From NCBI RefSeq assembly GCF_026719705.1, contig NZ_JAPPRR010000002.1, positions 745,091-809,090 on the forward strand: DNA of 64,000 nt, written 5' to 3'. A model generated the notes under the pieces. It saw only the letters and a list, made by a program, of their open reading frames with translations. It searched no databases and was not told the DNA's origin. The position numbers and the translations under genes were made by a program. The DNA comes from Pseudokordiimonas caeni. Its GTDB lineage: Bacteria > Pseudomonadota > Alphaproteobacteria > Sphingomonadales > Kordiimonadaceae. Shown here piece after piece: positions 53,831 to 61,969 of this stretch. Positions within the stretch are counted from its first letter, which is position 1. Each line of letters starts with the position of its first letter.

Positions 53831-55228
53831 TCAAACCAGTTGTTTGTGAAGTTCCCTCACTGGCATGTCGCTGTCCATCTCTTTCAGCATGGCCTTCACC
53901 TTGTCCCCGCGTTCGGCGTCCAGAAAACCTGCAACACAGGCATCGAACTTGTCCCACAGCTGCGCTTCCGTGAGCGGATGGATCGTGCTGCCGACCGGAA
54001 AATCGACTTCGGTCGATACCGTGCGGCCATCTTTGAGCGTGACATGTACTTGCGTTGAAAACTCGGATTCGAGCTTTTCGACATAGTCCTTGCGAACGAG
54101 CGGCAGCAGGGCCGTGACTTCGGGGCGCGCGATGGCCTCGCTTTCATAGTCGCCAAGGCCGGCGTTGCCGGTCAGCAGCCCCACAGCAAGCCCGTATTCA
54201 AGGCTGAATTTGGCCTCTGCCGGGGTGACAGGGCGCTCGTACATCAGGTTGCGGAGGTGAGCAGCGGGCGCGCGCACCAGGATATGATCGACGTCCGCAG
54301 GGCCAAAGCCGTATTTGGCGCGCAGCTCCAGAAGCCCGTCGAGCGCGCGGTGAACACTGCCGCAGTTCGGGAAGCGCTTCACTTTCAGGCCGTATTTCTC
54401 GATCATCAGCGGATTGCCGATATCCTTCGCGCTGAATTCGACCTTCTGGCCATACTCATCGATAGTCTTCATGCGCTCGCGCAAGTCTGCAACATCGGGG
54501 CCGACCATCAGCGTGCCCATGCCGTGGGGCCCGTGCAGGGTATTCGCACCCGCCGTGATCCCGGCTTCCGCCATCAGCGCCGCTTCCACAGCACCGCGCG
54601 CGGCAAGGCCGGCGTGCACCGGTTTGGTCATGGTGCCGAACTGGCTCATGAAGCCGCCGGCGAGGCTCGTGGCGATGCTGATGGCGTGTGCGGCGCGCTC
54701 GGCATCGAGCCCGATCAGGCGGGCGACCCCGGCGGCCGATCCGACAGCACCGACCGTGGCGGTGGCGTGCCAGCCGCGGCTGCGGTGGAACGGGTTCACC
54801 CCTTGCCCGACCCGGCCGATGATCTGCAGGCCGACGATATAGGCGTCAATAAGAGCCGAGCCTTTCATGCCGCGCGCTTCGGCCACAGCAAGGAGGGCCG
54901 GGGCCAATACGGCGGTGGCGTGGGCCTTCGCGGGGTCGAAATTGTCGTCGAAATCGAGCGCATGTGCGGCGGTGCCGCCGACAAGGGCGGCCATCGGTGC
55001 CGAAAGGCCCTGCGCGTAGCCAACGGTGCGGCAATCGCCCCGGCCCCAGTCGTGCGCGAGGGGGATCAGGCGACGGGTCACGTCTTCACGGGCGCCGGGC
55101 ACCATGCAGGCAATCACGTCGATGAAAGCATCGCGGGCACGGGTGCGGGCGAGCGGCGACCAAGCATCGGGCGTTTCCGCCGTCCAGCGGGCGATCGCAT
55201 GCAGCGGGTTATCTGGATCGAATGTCAT
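53831..55228 (-). CDS. MmgE/PrpD-family protein
   Basis: A 465-residue protein of the 2-methylcitrate dehydratase / aconitate decarboxylase family. It has the early A-R-D-A-F-I-D-V-I-A-C (about 28-38) and the conserved G-T-A-A-H-A-L-D-F-D-D near 87-97, which holds catalytic Asp and His, and H-G-P-H-G-M-G in the middle. No prpC, prpB or other methylcitrate genes are nearby, so a methylcitrate role is unlikely. It sits upstream of NTP-transferase paralogue 2. Substrate unknown. Confidence 0.88.
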   Translation of the reverse strand: MTFDPDNPLHAIARWTAETPDAWSPLARTRARDAFIDVIACMVPGAREDVTRRLIPLAHDWGRGDCRTVGYAQGLSAPMAALVGGTAAHALDFDDNFDPAKAHATAVLAPALLAVAEARGMKGSALIDAYIVGLQIIGRVGQGVNPFHRSRGWHATATVGAVGSAAGVARLIGLDAERAAHAISIATSLAGGFMSQFGTMTKPVHAGLAARGAVEAALMAEAGITAGANTLHGPHGMGTLMVGPDVADLRERMKTIDEYGQKVEFSAKDIGNPLMIEKYGLKVKRFPNCGSVHRALDGLLELRAKYGFGPADVDHILVRAPAAHLRNLMYERPVTPAEAKFSLEYGLAVGLLTGNAGLGDYESEAIARPEVTALLPLVRKDYVEKLESEFSTQVHVTLKDGRTVSTEVDFPVGSTIHPLTEAQLWDKFDACVAGFLDAERGDKVKAMLKEMDSDMPVRELHKQLV

Positions 55229-55430
55229 GGAATATATGGGATTTTTCTGATTGTTCGTTATGATGCATGAAGCAGTCAGATTTTAGTCCATTGCGGGTAA
55301 GGAATAAAGGCCGCACGCACAGCATTGGCGAAACGGCCCAAACTTTCCGAGGAGAGACATCATCGCCGCCGCACCGGAAAAGGATGCCGCCACGTCGGCC
55401 GCCGACGCTGGCCCGCCGCCCGACACATTC

Positions 55431-56555
55431 GTGTGCGTGGGCGACGCGGGTCCGACATGCGTTGTGGCCCTGAGCGGGGCCTGGACGCTCGCCAATGCCG
55501 AAGTGATCGACCGGCACGTGCGGGCGGCGCTGCGCTATGCCGCGCGGCAGGCCAAGGACCGGCCGATGATGATCGATTGCAGCGGCATCGATACGCTTGA
55601 TACGACAGGGGCCGTCCTGATCCGTCGTTTCGCTGCGTCGCTGGAAGAGAAGGCGCCGGCGGTGGTGACAGGGATTGCAGCCCGCCACAAGCGGCTTCTG
55701 GAGGTCATCAACTGCCGCCAGCCTGCCGTTGCTATCGCGCCGGACATGCCGCCGTGGCACCTGCGGCTTCTGGAGGATGTGGGTGTCGCGAGTGTGCGAC
55801 TCGCGAAAGAAACGGCAAGCCTTCTCAGTTTCATCGGCAATGTGCTTGTCCGTTTTGTCGGCCTTTTCCTGCATCCGACCCGGCTCCGGGTCACCGCCCT
55901 TGTCCACCAGATCGATGTGGTGGGGGTGCGGGCCATGGGTATTGTGGGGCTGATCTCGTTTCTCATCGGCGCCGTGATGGTCAACCAGGGGGCAGTGCAG
56001 CTCGCCAAGTTCGGCGCCGACATTTTCGTGATCGACATGCTGGGCATTTCGCACCTGCGCGAACTTGGCATCCTTCTCACTGCCATCATCGTGGCAGGCC
56101 GTTCGGGCAGTGCTTTCACTGCCGAGATCGGCTCGATGCAGCTGCATGAGGAAATCGACGCGATGAAGACGATCGGCATGAATCCGATCGATGTTCTGGT
56201 GCTGCCGCGCCTGATGGCGCTGATGCTGGCGCTGCCGTTGCTCGGCTTCTATGCCGACATGGTGGGGATCGCGGGCGGCTCGCTGATGGCGTGGGTACAG
56301 CTTGGCATCAGTCCCGCCAATTTCTTCGTCTATTTCCGCGAGGTGATCTCGATCGATCATTTCATCGTCGGCCTTGTGAAAGCGCCTTTCTTTGCGGCCG
56401 TGATCGTGGTCAGCGGCTGCTATCAGGGGCTGACGGTCGCGGGCAGCTCCGATTCGCTCGGGCGGCACACCACGCGGGCGGTGGTCGAATCGATCTTTCT
56501 GGTGATCGTGCTCGACGCGCTATTCTCGATCTTCTTCACCGCCATCGATTTGTGA
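55431..56555 (+). CDS. mlaE: STAS-MlaE lipid ABC transporter permease
   Basis: The 374-residue reading from GTG 55431 combines an N-terminal STAS domain (about 1-100) with an MlaE permease (about 125-370; five helices; L-R-E-L-G-I-L-L-T-A-I-I-V-A-G-R-S-G-S signature). The GTG has no ribosome site. The same frame is open back to 55308 and at 55359-55364 has ATC-ATC behind GGAGAG, so the true N-terminus may begin there with a rare ATC start. It is first in an operon with MlaF, MlaD and a lipoprotein, i.e. a phospholipid transporter of the outer-membrane asymmetry type. Confidence 0.9.
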   Translation: MCVGDAGPTCVVALSGAWTLANAEVIDRHVRAALRYAARQAKDRPMMIDCSGIDTLDTTGAVLIRRFAASLEEKAPAVVTGIAARHKRLLEVINCRQPAVAIAPDMPPWHLRLLEDVGVASVRLAKETASLLSFIGNVLVRFVGLFLHPTRLRVTALVHQIDVVGVRAMGIVGLISFLIGAVMVNQGAVQLAKFGADIFVIDMLGISHLRELGILLTAIIVAGRSGSAFTAEIGSMQLHEEIDAMKTIGMNPIDVLVLPRLMALMLALPLLGFYADMVGIAGGSLMAWVQLGISPANFFVYFREVISIDHFIVGLVKAPFFAAVIVVSGCYQGLTVAGSSDSLGRHTTRAVVESIFLVIVLDALFSIFFTAIDL

Positions 56556-56564
56556 GGGCAGGAC

Positions 56565-57389
56565 ATGACGACCGAAACTGACCTGATCGACAAACCGCAC
56601 GCGGATAGCGACATGCCGGCCATCCGCGTGCGTGGTCTGGTGACAGGCTTTGGCCCACAGATCGTGCATGACCATCTGGACCTTGACGTGAAGCATGGCG
56701 AAATCCTTGGCGTGGTCGGTGGCTCGGGCACCGGCAAATCGGTGCTTCTCAAGGCCATCATCGGGCTCATCAAGCCGATGGACGGCGAGATCGAGATCAA
56801 CGGCGTGAACCAGCACCGGCTGACGGGTGAAGCGGCGCAGGCGGCGCGGCGGGAATGGGGCGTGCTCTTTCAGGATGGGGCATTGTTCACCTCGCTGACC
56901 GTTGCCCAGAATGTGCAGGTGCCGCTGAGGGAGCATTTCCGGCTGCCCGAGGACCTGATGGACGATATCGCGCGCTCCAAAATCTCGATGGCGGGGCTGC
57001 CGCTTGATGCTGCGTGCAAGTATCCGTCGGATCTTTCAGGCGGGATGCGCAAGCGGGCGGCACTTGCCCGCGCGCTGGCGCTTGATCCATCGATCCTTTT
57101 TCTGGACGAGCCGACAGCAGGCCTTGACCCCATCGGCGCGTCGGCCTTCGACCGGCTTATTCTCGACCTCAAGGCGGCTCTCGGCCTCACTGTCTTTCTC
57201 GTGACCCACGATCTTGATACCCTGCACACCATCTGCGACCGGGTGGCAGTGATCGCCGAGAAGAAGGTGCTGACCATCGGCACGCTCGCCGAGGTTGCCC
57301 GTTTCGATCATCCCTGGGTGCGGGATTATTTCTCCGGTCCCCGTGCCCGTGCTGCCGGCATCACCACCGGCCAAGCGAAGGAAGTCTGA
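56565..57389 (+). CDS. mlaF: MlaF-like ABC transporter ATPase
   Basis: A 274-residue ATPase of the lipid transporter. Walker A is G-G-S-G-T-G-K-S (about 47-54), signature L-S-G-G-M-R-K-R-A-A-L-A-R, Walker B I-L-F-L-D-E-P-T-A-G-L-D-P, H-loop T-H-D-L-D-T-L. The R-K-R-A-A form of the signature is typical of MlaF. It starts 9 bases after the permease stop and is 4 bases from MlaD. Confidence 0.95.
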   Translation: MTTETDLIDKPHADSDMPAIRVRGLVTGFGPQIVHDHLDLDVKHGEILGVVGGSGTGKSVLLKAIIGLIKPMDGEIEINGVNQHRLTGEAAQAARREWGVLFQDGALFTSLTVAQNVQVPLREHFRLPEDLMDDIARSKISMAGLPLDAACKYPSDLSGGMRKRAALARALALDPSILFLDEPTAGLDPIGASAFDRLILDLKAALGLTVFLVTHDLDTLHTICDRVAVIAEKKVLTIGTLAEVARFDHPWVRDYFSGPRARAAGITTGQAKEV

Positions 57390-57393
57390 CGTT

Positions 57394-58368
57394 ATGGAAA
57401 CACGCGCATCCCACGTTCTTGTCGGCGGCTTCGTGCTCCTCTTTATCGCAGGACTCATCGGCTTTGCCATCTGGCTCGCCAAGGTGGATCTGGACCGGGA
57501 ATATACCGACTATGACATCTATTTCGATGGCACGGTCTCGGGCCTCTACAAGCGCGGCACGGTCTATTATCTCGGCATTCCTGTGGGCGAGGTGCGTGAT
57601 ATCACGCTGGCGCCCAATGACCCGCGCAAGGTGCGGGTCTGGGTGCGGCTTGATGGCGACGTGCCGGTGAACGAAGGGGCGACCGCACGGCTCGAATTCC
57701 AGGGCCTTACCGGTGTCGCCTATGTGGAAATCAAGGGCGGGGACCCGGACCGTCCGGTGATCGAGGCTGTGGACGGTGCGCCGCGCCCGGTGATCCCGTC
57801 CGAAGCCTCCGCCTTCCAGGAGCTTTTCGAAAGCGCACCCAACCTGATCAATGAAGCGATCATGACCGTGGTGCGGCTGCAGATGCTGCTGTCTGACGAA
57901 AATCTGGCGAGCGTGCGCGACACTCTTGCCAACCTCAACAAGGTGTCGGGCAATGTGGCGACGGCCAGCGAGAATATCGAAGGCCTGCTGGTTGATACCC
58001 GCGCCACGCTGCAGGCCGCTGCGGTGGCAGCTGAAAACCTCGGCAAGCTTGCAGACAGCGGCAATGCGCTCCTTGAATCCGATGGCAAGCGGATGGTGGA
58101 TGAGGCTGTCGCGACGATGGAAGCCGCGCGCGGCATGCTTGCCCGGATTGATGGGCTGGTGGCAGCCAACGAAGGTACCGTCACCCAGTTTGTCGGCAGC
58201 ACGCTCCCTGAGGTTTCGCGCATGGTGATGGACCTGCGCCGGGCCAGCCGCAATCTTTCGCGCCTGATCGGGCGGATCGAACAACGGCCCGGCGATGCGC
58301 TGTTCGGACCGGGTCCGGAACAATATGACATGAAGAATCGCCCGAAACAGGAAGGGGACGATCAATGA
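57394..58368 (+). CDS. mlaD: MCE-domain protein, MlaD-like
   Basis: A 324-residue inner-membrane-anchored protein that binds and passes phospholipids in the periplasm. One N-terminal helix (about 10-30) precedes the MCE domain (about 40-120; F-D-G-T-V-S-G-L-Y-K-R-G-T-V-Y-Y-L-G and V-G-E-V-R-D-I). The C-terminal half is long and helical (about 150-310), which makes it larger than E. coli MlaD. Start 57394 follows the MlaF stop by 4 bases. Its stop overlaps the lipoprotein start. Confidence 0.93.
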   Translation: METRASHVLVGGFVLLFIAGLIGFAIWLAKVDLDREYTDYDIYFDGTVSGLYKRGTVYYLGIPVGEVRDITLAPNDPRKVRVWVRLDGDVPVNEGATARLEFQGLTGVAYVEIKGGDPDRPVIEAVDGAPRPVIPSEASAFQELFESAPNLINEAIMTVVRLQMLLSDENLASVRDTLANLNKVSGNVATASENIEGLLVDTRATLQAAAVAAENLGKLADSGNALLESDGKRMVDEAVATMEAARGMLARIDGLVAANEGTVTQFVGSTLPEVSRMVMDLRRASRNLSRLIGRIEQRPGDALFGPGPEQYDMKNRPKQEGDDQ

Positions 58369-58982
58369 CCAGCCTCAGGACGCTTTCGCTTGTCTCCCTT
58401 CTGGTGCTTGGCGCCTGTGCACCGCTCATCAATCTCGGCGGCAGTGAGCCGGCGACAGCCTTCAGCCTGCGTTATTCAGGCGGTCGCACGCTCGCGACCG
58501 AGGGCGCACCGGTCATCTATGTCGATGAGCCGGTGATGACGGAAGGCCTTGGCGGGCGCGATATCATGGTACGCGGCGCGGATGGCAGCCAGAATATCCT
58601 GAAGGGTGGCCGTTGGACCGCATCAAGCAGCGACATGATCCGCTATTATCTCGTGCAGGCGCTGGAAGATCAGACCGGTGCCCGCATGATTGGCGAGGGC
58701 GGGCTCGATATCAACGCAGCCTGCCGCACCCATATCACTGTCTGGAGTTTCGAGATGGTACCGGGCACAGCCGGCACGCCTGACAGCGTGGAGATAGGGC
58801 TCGAGCTGTCGCTCGTGCATCTCGACACTGGCGAAATGCTTTACCGCAACCGGTTCGACCGCACGGCGGAGTTCACCGGTAGCGAGCCTGCTGCCGTGGT
58901 AGCCGCCTTCCAGCGTGCGATGGCAGGCCTGTCGGGCGAACTTGCCGCCGGCTTGAAGGACAAGGTGGCGGCCTGCAAATAG
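58365..58982 (+). CDS. ABC-type transport auxiliary lipoprotein (PqiC-like)
   Basis: A 205-residue lipoprotein with lipobox L-G-A-C near residue 18. The mature protein resembles the ABC-type auxiliary component (PqiC/DUF330-like) that often closes MCE operons, with V-D-E-P-V-M-T-E-G-L-G and D-M-I-R-Y-Y-L-V-Q-A-L-E-D. It is coupled to mlaD by ATGA. Its place in the operon suggests an outer-membrane partner for the MCE protein. Confidence 0.85.
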   Translation: MTSLRTLSLVSLLVLGACAPLINLGGSEPATAFSLRYSGGRTLATEGAPVIYVDEPVMTEGLGGRDIMVRGADGSQNILKGGRWTASSSDMIRYYLVQALEDQTGARMIGEGGLDINAACRTHITVWSFEMVPGTAGTPDSVEIGLELSLVHLDTGEMLYRNRFDRTAEFTGSEPAAVVAAFQRAMAGLSGELAAGLKDKVAACK

Positions 58983-58985
58983 GCC

Positions 58986-59198
58986 TCACTTCGGCAGGCT
59001 GAAAACCTCGTCCACTGTGACGCCGAAGACCCGGGCGATCCGGAAGGCGACCTCGAGCGAGGGGGCATATTTACCCGCCTCGGTCGCAAGGATTGTCTGC
59101 CGTGTCACGCCCACAGCGTCGGCCAGCTCCTGCTGGGTCATTTCGCCCGCCTGAAAGCGCAGGGCACGGATGTTGTTGGTGAGGGCTGTGGGGGCCAT
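58986..59198 (-). CDS. XRE-family transcriptional regulator
   Basis: A 70-residue Cro/CI-type helix-turn-helix protein. The helix pair is Q-Q-E-L-A-D-A-V-G-V-T-R-Q-T-I-L-A-T-E-A (about 22-41), followed by P-S-L-E-V-A-F-R-I-A-R-V-F. This compact form usually pairs with a membrane protein gene, as here: it starts 2 bases after the stop of the 152-residue membrane protein. The double repeat at 59715-59749 is the likely operator. Confidence 0.9.
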   Translation of the reverse strand: MAPTALTNNIRALRFQAGEMTQQELADAVGVTRQTILATEAGKYAPSLEVAFRIARVFGVTVDEVFSLPK

Positions 59199-59200
59199 GG

Positions 59201-59659
59201 TCAGAGGCCCATCCGGTATTGCACGACTGCCGCCGCGCGGCGGGAGAGTGATGCGATGGAAAAGAGGCAGATGAGCGCGCCGCCCATCGTGCCGGTGCTG
59301 ACCGCCTGAATGCTGGCCACATTCCAGGGGATCAGGGAAAAAACAGCGATGCACACGAGCCCGCCGAAGGCCAGATGGGCAACATGATTGGCCCGGAAGG
59401 CGATGCTGCGATCGCGTTCGTCCACGTCCACCGCGTCCACCTTCCTGTGGGTGATGATGTTGCAGGCGATTTCGAGTGCAATCGAAAAGCCGATGGCCTT
59501 CAGGCTGAGGGGCAGAAGCCCCGGAGAGTTTGTCAGGATGCCATCCTGCAGCGTCAGCAGCGCCATATAGTTATTGATCAGCCAGACGGCGATCAGAAGG
59601 TGACCTGCGGCCATCACCCAGGCGATCCGTTCCTGCTTGTTCATGTCTGCGAAAATCAT
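59201..59659 (-). CDS. Four-helix membrane protein paired with XRE regulator
   Basis: A 152-residue protein with four hydrophobic helices (about 15-37, 45-70, 90-112, 115-135). Start is not certain: ATG 59659 (M-I-F-A-D-M) follows AAGGATGAA, ATG 59644 is 5 codons later. It carries an R-D-R-S-I-A-F-R-A-N-H motif between helices 2 and 3, seen in small DUF2178-like membrane proteins. Function unknown. Co-transcribed with the downstream XRE gene. Confidence 0.7.
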   Translation of the reverse strand: MIFADMNKQERIAWVMAAGHLLIAVWLINNYMALLTLQDGILTNSPGLLPLSLKAIGFSIALEIACNIITHRKVDAVDVDERDRSIAFRANHVAHLAFGGLVCIAVFSLIPWNVASIQAVSTGTMGGALICLFSIASLSRRAAAVVQYRMGL

Positions 59660-59714
59660 GTCTTCATCCTTTGCTGTCGTGGCTCGGGGCATCTCCAGCA
59701 TGATGTATGACATG

Positions 59715-59749
59715 TTTTACGTTATGTAAATATGTTTTTACATTATGTA
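59715..59749. promoter_or_regulatory. Double operator, two 14-base direct repeats 21 bases apart
   Basis: TTTTACGTTATGTA (59715-59728) and TTTTACATTATGTA (59736-59749) differ by one base and are spaced by 21 bases, two helical turns. The stretch is the most AT-rich in the area. It precedes the membrane-protein/XRE pair. A core TTACATAATGTAA-like symmetry is present in the second copy. Confidence 0.65.
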
Positions 59750-59760
59750 TGGTATGTTGG

Positions 59761-60939
59761 TCATTGTGACGCGCTGCGGCGACTGCTGAACCCCCAGATG
59801 GCCAGGGTCAGCGCGGCAAGCCCCACGAAGGCATAGGGCAAGGCGGGATGCGTGTCCGCAAACAGGAGGCCTGCCGCAAGCGGCCCGGCAACGCGGCCAA
59901 GGGCGGCGACCCCGTTCGAGAAACCGAGCGCGGTGCCTTGTGCTTCCGGCGGCGTACTATGCGAAATCATGCCATTGATGCCGGGGAAGGCGACCGTCAG
60001 CCCGAAGGTGATGAGGCTGAGGCCAACGAGCGTGGCGATCACATGGATCGGTGAGAGCAGTACGACAAGAGTGCCTGCCACCGCGATCAGCGCGCCAGTC
60101 TGCACCACCTTGCGTTCGCCGTAGCGCTTGAACAGGCGGCCGAGCGTGCCGGACTGGAAAATGGCGATGGAAAGACCGAGGAACATCAGGAAGCCGCCAA
60201 CCTGCCGCTGGGTCCAGCCGTGGGCGGATTCCATCCAGAAGGGGCTGATCGAGAAATTGGCGCTTTGTGCCATCGAGGCCACGAGGAAGATCGATACCAG
60301 CAGCATGAAGCCCTGCCCTTTGAGGAGGCTTGAAAGCGACGGCTTGGGCGTGGGGGCGGCATCCGCGTCCCTCGCTGGCGCGTCCTTGCGTTTGGATGGA
60401 TGCGTTTCCGGCATCACCAGAAGGGCGAGAATGGCAGCGACGCCCGAAAGCGCCGCGGCTGCGAGCGCCGGCAGGAAGACCGAGCCGGTGCCGCCAAGGC
60501 CGGAAAGGAGCCCGCCGAGGCCGGGCCCGAAAGCGAAGCCAAGCCCGAAAGCGGCGCCAAGCTTGCCCATGGCAGCGGCGCGGTCCTCATGGCTTGTGAT
60601 ATCGGCGAGTGCGGCCGAACCGATCCCGACGTTGCCGCCCATCGCGCCCGACAGGGCGCGTGCCACGAACACCATGGCGAGGCTCGTTGAAAAAGCCAGA
60701 AGCACATAGGCGCAAAGGCTGCCGAAGAAGGTGATCGCAAGCGCCGGTCGGCGGCCGATCCGGTCGGAGAGATGTCCCCACACCGGACCCATCACGAAGG
60801 AGCAAAGCGAATAGATGGAAAGAAGCGCGGTGCCGGTGAGCGCGTCTCCGCCGAATTCGAGCGTCAGGAACGGCAGGATCGGCACAATCATGCCGAAGCC
60901 GACGAGGTCGACAAAGATGGCGAGCAGGATGACGATCAT
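59761..60939 (-). CDS. TetA-like MFS drug exporter
   Basis: A 392-residue twelve-helix transporter. It opens with D-L-V-G-F-G-M-I-V-P-I-L-P, typical of the TetA/TCR group of drug:H+ antiporters, and has motif A G-H-L-S-D-R-I-G-R-R-P (about 58-68). No TetR gene is near it. Substrate not predictable; naming it a tetracycline pump would go beyond the evidence. Confidence 0.85.
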   Translation of the reverse strand: MIVILLAIFVDLVGFGMIVPILPFLTLEFGGDALTGTALLSIYSLCSFVMGPVWGHLSDRIGRRPALAITFFGSLCAYVLLAFSTSLAMVFVARALSGAMGGNVGIGSAALADITSHEDRAAAMGKLGAAFGLGFAFGPGLGGLLSGLGGTGSVFLPALAAAALSGVAAILALLVMPETHPSKRKDAPARDADAAPTPKPSLSSLLKGQGFMLLVSIFLVASMAQSANFSISPFWMESAHGWTQRQVGGFLMFLGLSIAIFQSGTLGRLFKRYGERKVVQTGALIAVAGTLVVLLSPIHVIATLVGLSLITFGLTVAFPGINGMISHSTPPEAQGTALGFSNGVAALGRVAGPLAAGLLFADTHPALPYAFVGLAALTLAIWGFSSRRSASQ

Positions 60940-60999
60940 AAGCGCGCGGGCCCCCGGGGTTCGCGAGGCCCCGTGGGGCCGGATGGCCTTCTATAACCC

Positions 61000-61614
61000 T
61001 TAACGGGTCAGCGCGTCGACCTTGCTTTTGAGAGCAGCGAGTTCGGCCTGAAGATCCTTCAGTTCCTTGTCCTTCTCGCCCTTCTCTTCTCCGGCGGGTG
61101 CGGCGGGGGCGGAAGTGTCTTCCGTCATGGAAGGGCCGGTGGTGCCATAGGCGCCGGGGGTGAACATGCGCATCGCCTGCTGGAACATCGCCATATTCTG
61201 GCGGGTCATTTCCTCGATCACGGGCACGAAGTTCGCCGAGCCGCCCTCAAGGCTGAAAGCCTTGCGCATCTGTTCCTGGTTCTTGGTCAGGTTTTCCATC
61301 GCATATTGCAGGTAGCCCGGTACCACGGCCTGCAGGCCGTCGCCATAGAAGGAAATCAGCTGGCGCAGGAACGGCAGCGGCAGCATAGTGCTTTCGTCCT
61401 TCTGTTCCTTCTCGAAGATGATCTGGGTCAGTACGCTGTGGGTGATATCTTCGCCCGACTTGGCGTCGACGACGACGAAATCCTCGTTATCTTTCACGAG
61501 ATCGGCCAGATGGTCGAGCGTGACATAGCTCGACGTCGCGGTGTTATACAGCCGGCGGTTCGCGTATTTCTTGATAATGATCGGGTCGCCCGGTTGCCGC
61601 CCTTTGCGTGCCAT
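61000..61614 (-). CDS. phaR: Polyhydroxyalkanoate synthesis repressor
   Basis: A 204-residue DNA- and PHA-binding repressor. The N-terminal domain I-I-K-K-Y-A-N-R-R-L-Y-N-T (about 14-26) plus Y-V-T-L-D-H-L-A-D-L-V is diagnostic. A low-complexity A/P/E-rich section (about 155-180) precedes a C-terminal coiled-coil. ATG 61614 is better spaced from AGAGGA than ATG 61620. It diverges from the PHA synthase genes across a 178-base gap with a candidate operator. Confidence 0.93.
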   Translation of the reverse strand: MARKGRQPGDPIIIKKYANRRLYNTATSSYVTLDHLADLVKDNEDFVVVDAKSGEDITHSVLTQIIFEKEQKDESTMLPLPFLRQLISFYGDGLQAVVPGYLQYAMENLTKNQEQMRKAFSLEGGSANFVPVIEEMTRQNMAMFQQAMRMFTPGAYGTTGPSMTEDTSAPAAPAGEEKGEKDKELKDLQAELAALKSKVDALTR

Positions 61615-61721
61615 AACCATTCCTCTTCCTGCACCGTTGGCTCGATGCTGCAGCGAATGCTGCGCCCGGCCGATTGATTTCCGGCCAGTGTACCGGTCTT
61701 CGCCGCACTGCCGCAACAAAA

Positions 61722-61737
61722 TTGTGCGACCGCACAA
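61722..61737. promoter_or_regulatory. Candidate PhaR operator in the divergent gap
   Basis: A perfect inverted repeat TTGTGCG-AC-CGCACAA, with TGC/GCA half-sites like the TGC-rich sites reported for PhaR. It lies between the phaR and PHA-synthase starts, so it could regulate both. Confidence 0.55.
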
Positions 61738-61792
61738 ATATGGCGGTGGCGGAGAGACGCTTGGCTTCTTATAGTGTTAGCCGGAGGATGCG

Positions 61793-61969
61793 ATGGCGAC
61801 GAAAGGCGACAGGGACGAAGGACAATCCGGCAACGCCGCTGCACCGGCAATGGTGCTGGCAAGCCTTTTCCTCGACCTCTGGCAGGCCAACCTGAAGGCC
61901 TTCGCGCTTGACCAGCAGCGGGACAAGGATGCTGCGGGCGATCCGGCTGTGAAGGAGGGCGGCAAGTGA
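61793..61969 (+). CDS. 58-residue protein coupled to PHA synthase
   Basis: A short frame with a strong GGAGG site 8 bases before ATG 61793. It encodes about 58 residues beginning M-A-T-K-G-D-R-D-E-G-Q-S. The middle is an amphipathic helix with V-L-A-S-L-F-L-D-L-W-Q-A-N-L-K-A-F-A, and the ends are charged and Gly/Ala-rich. Its stop TGA overlaps the GTG start of the PHA synthase (GTGA at 61966-61969), so both are translationally coupled. It recalls phasin-like or synthase-partner helices, but no family was recognised. Confidence 0.65.
   Translation: MATKGDRDEGQSGNAAAPAMVLASLFLDLWQANLKAFALDQQRDKDAAGDPAVKEGGK

Noticed and set aside
59761-60939. Tetracycline-resistance gene
   Set aside because: It is TetA-like in family features only; no TetR neighbour and no sequence evidence for drug specificity.
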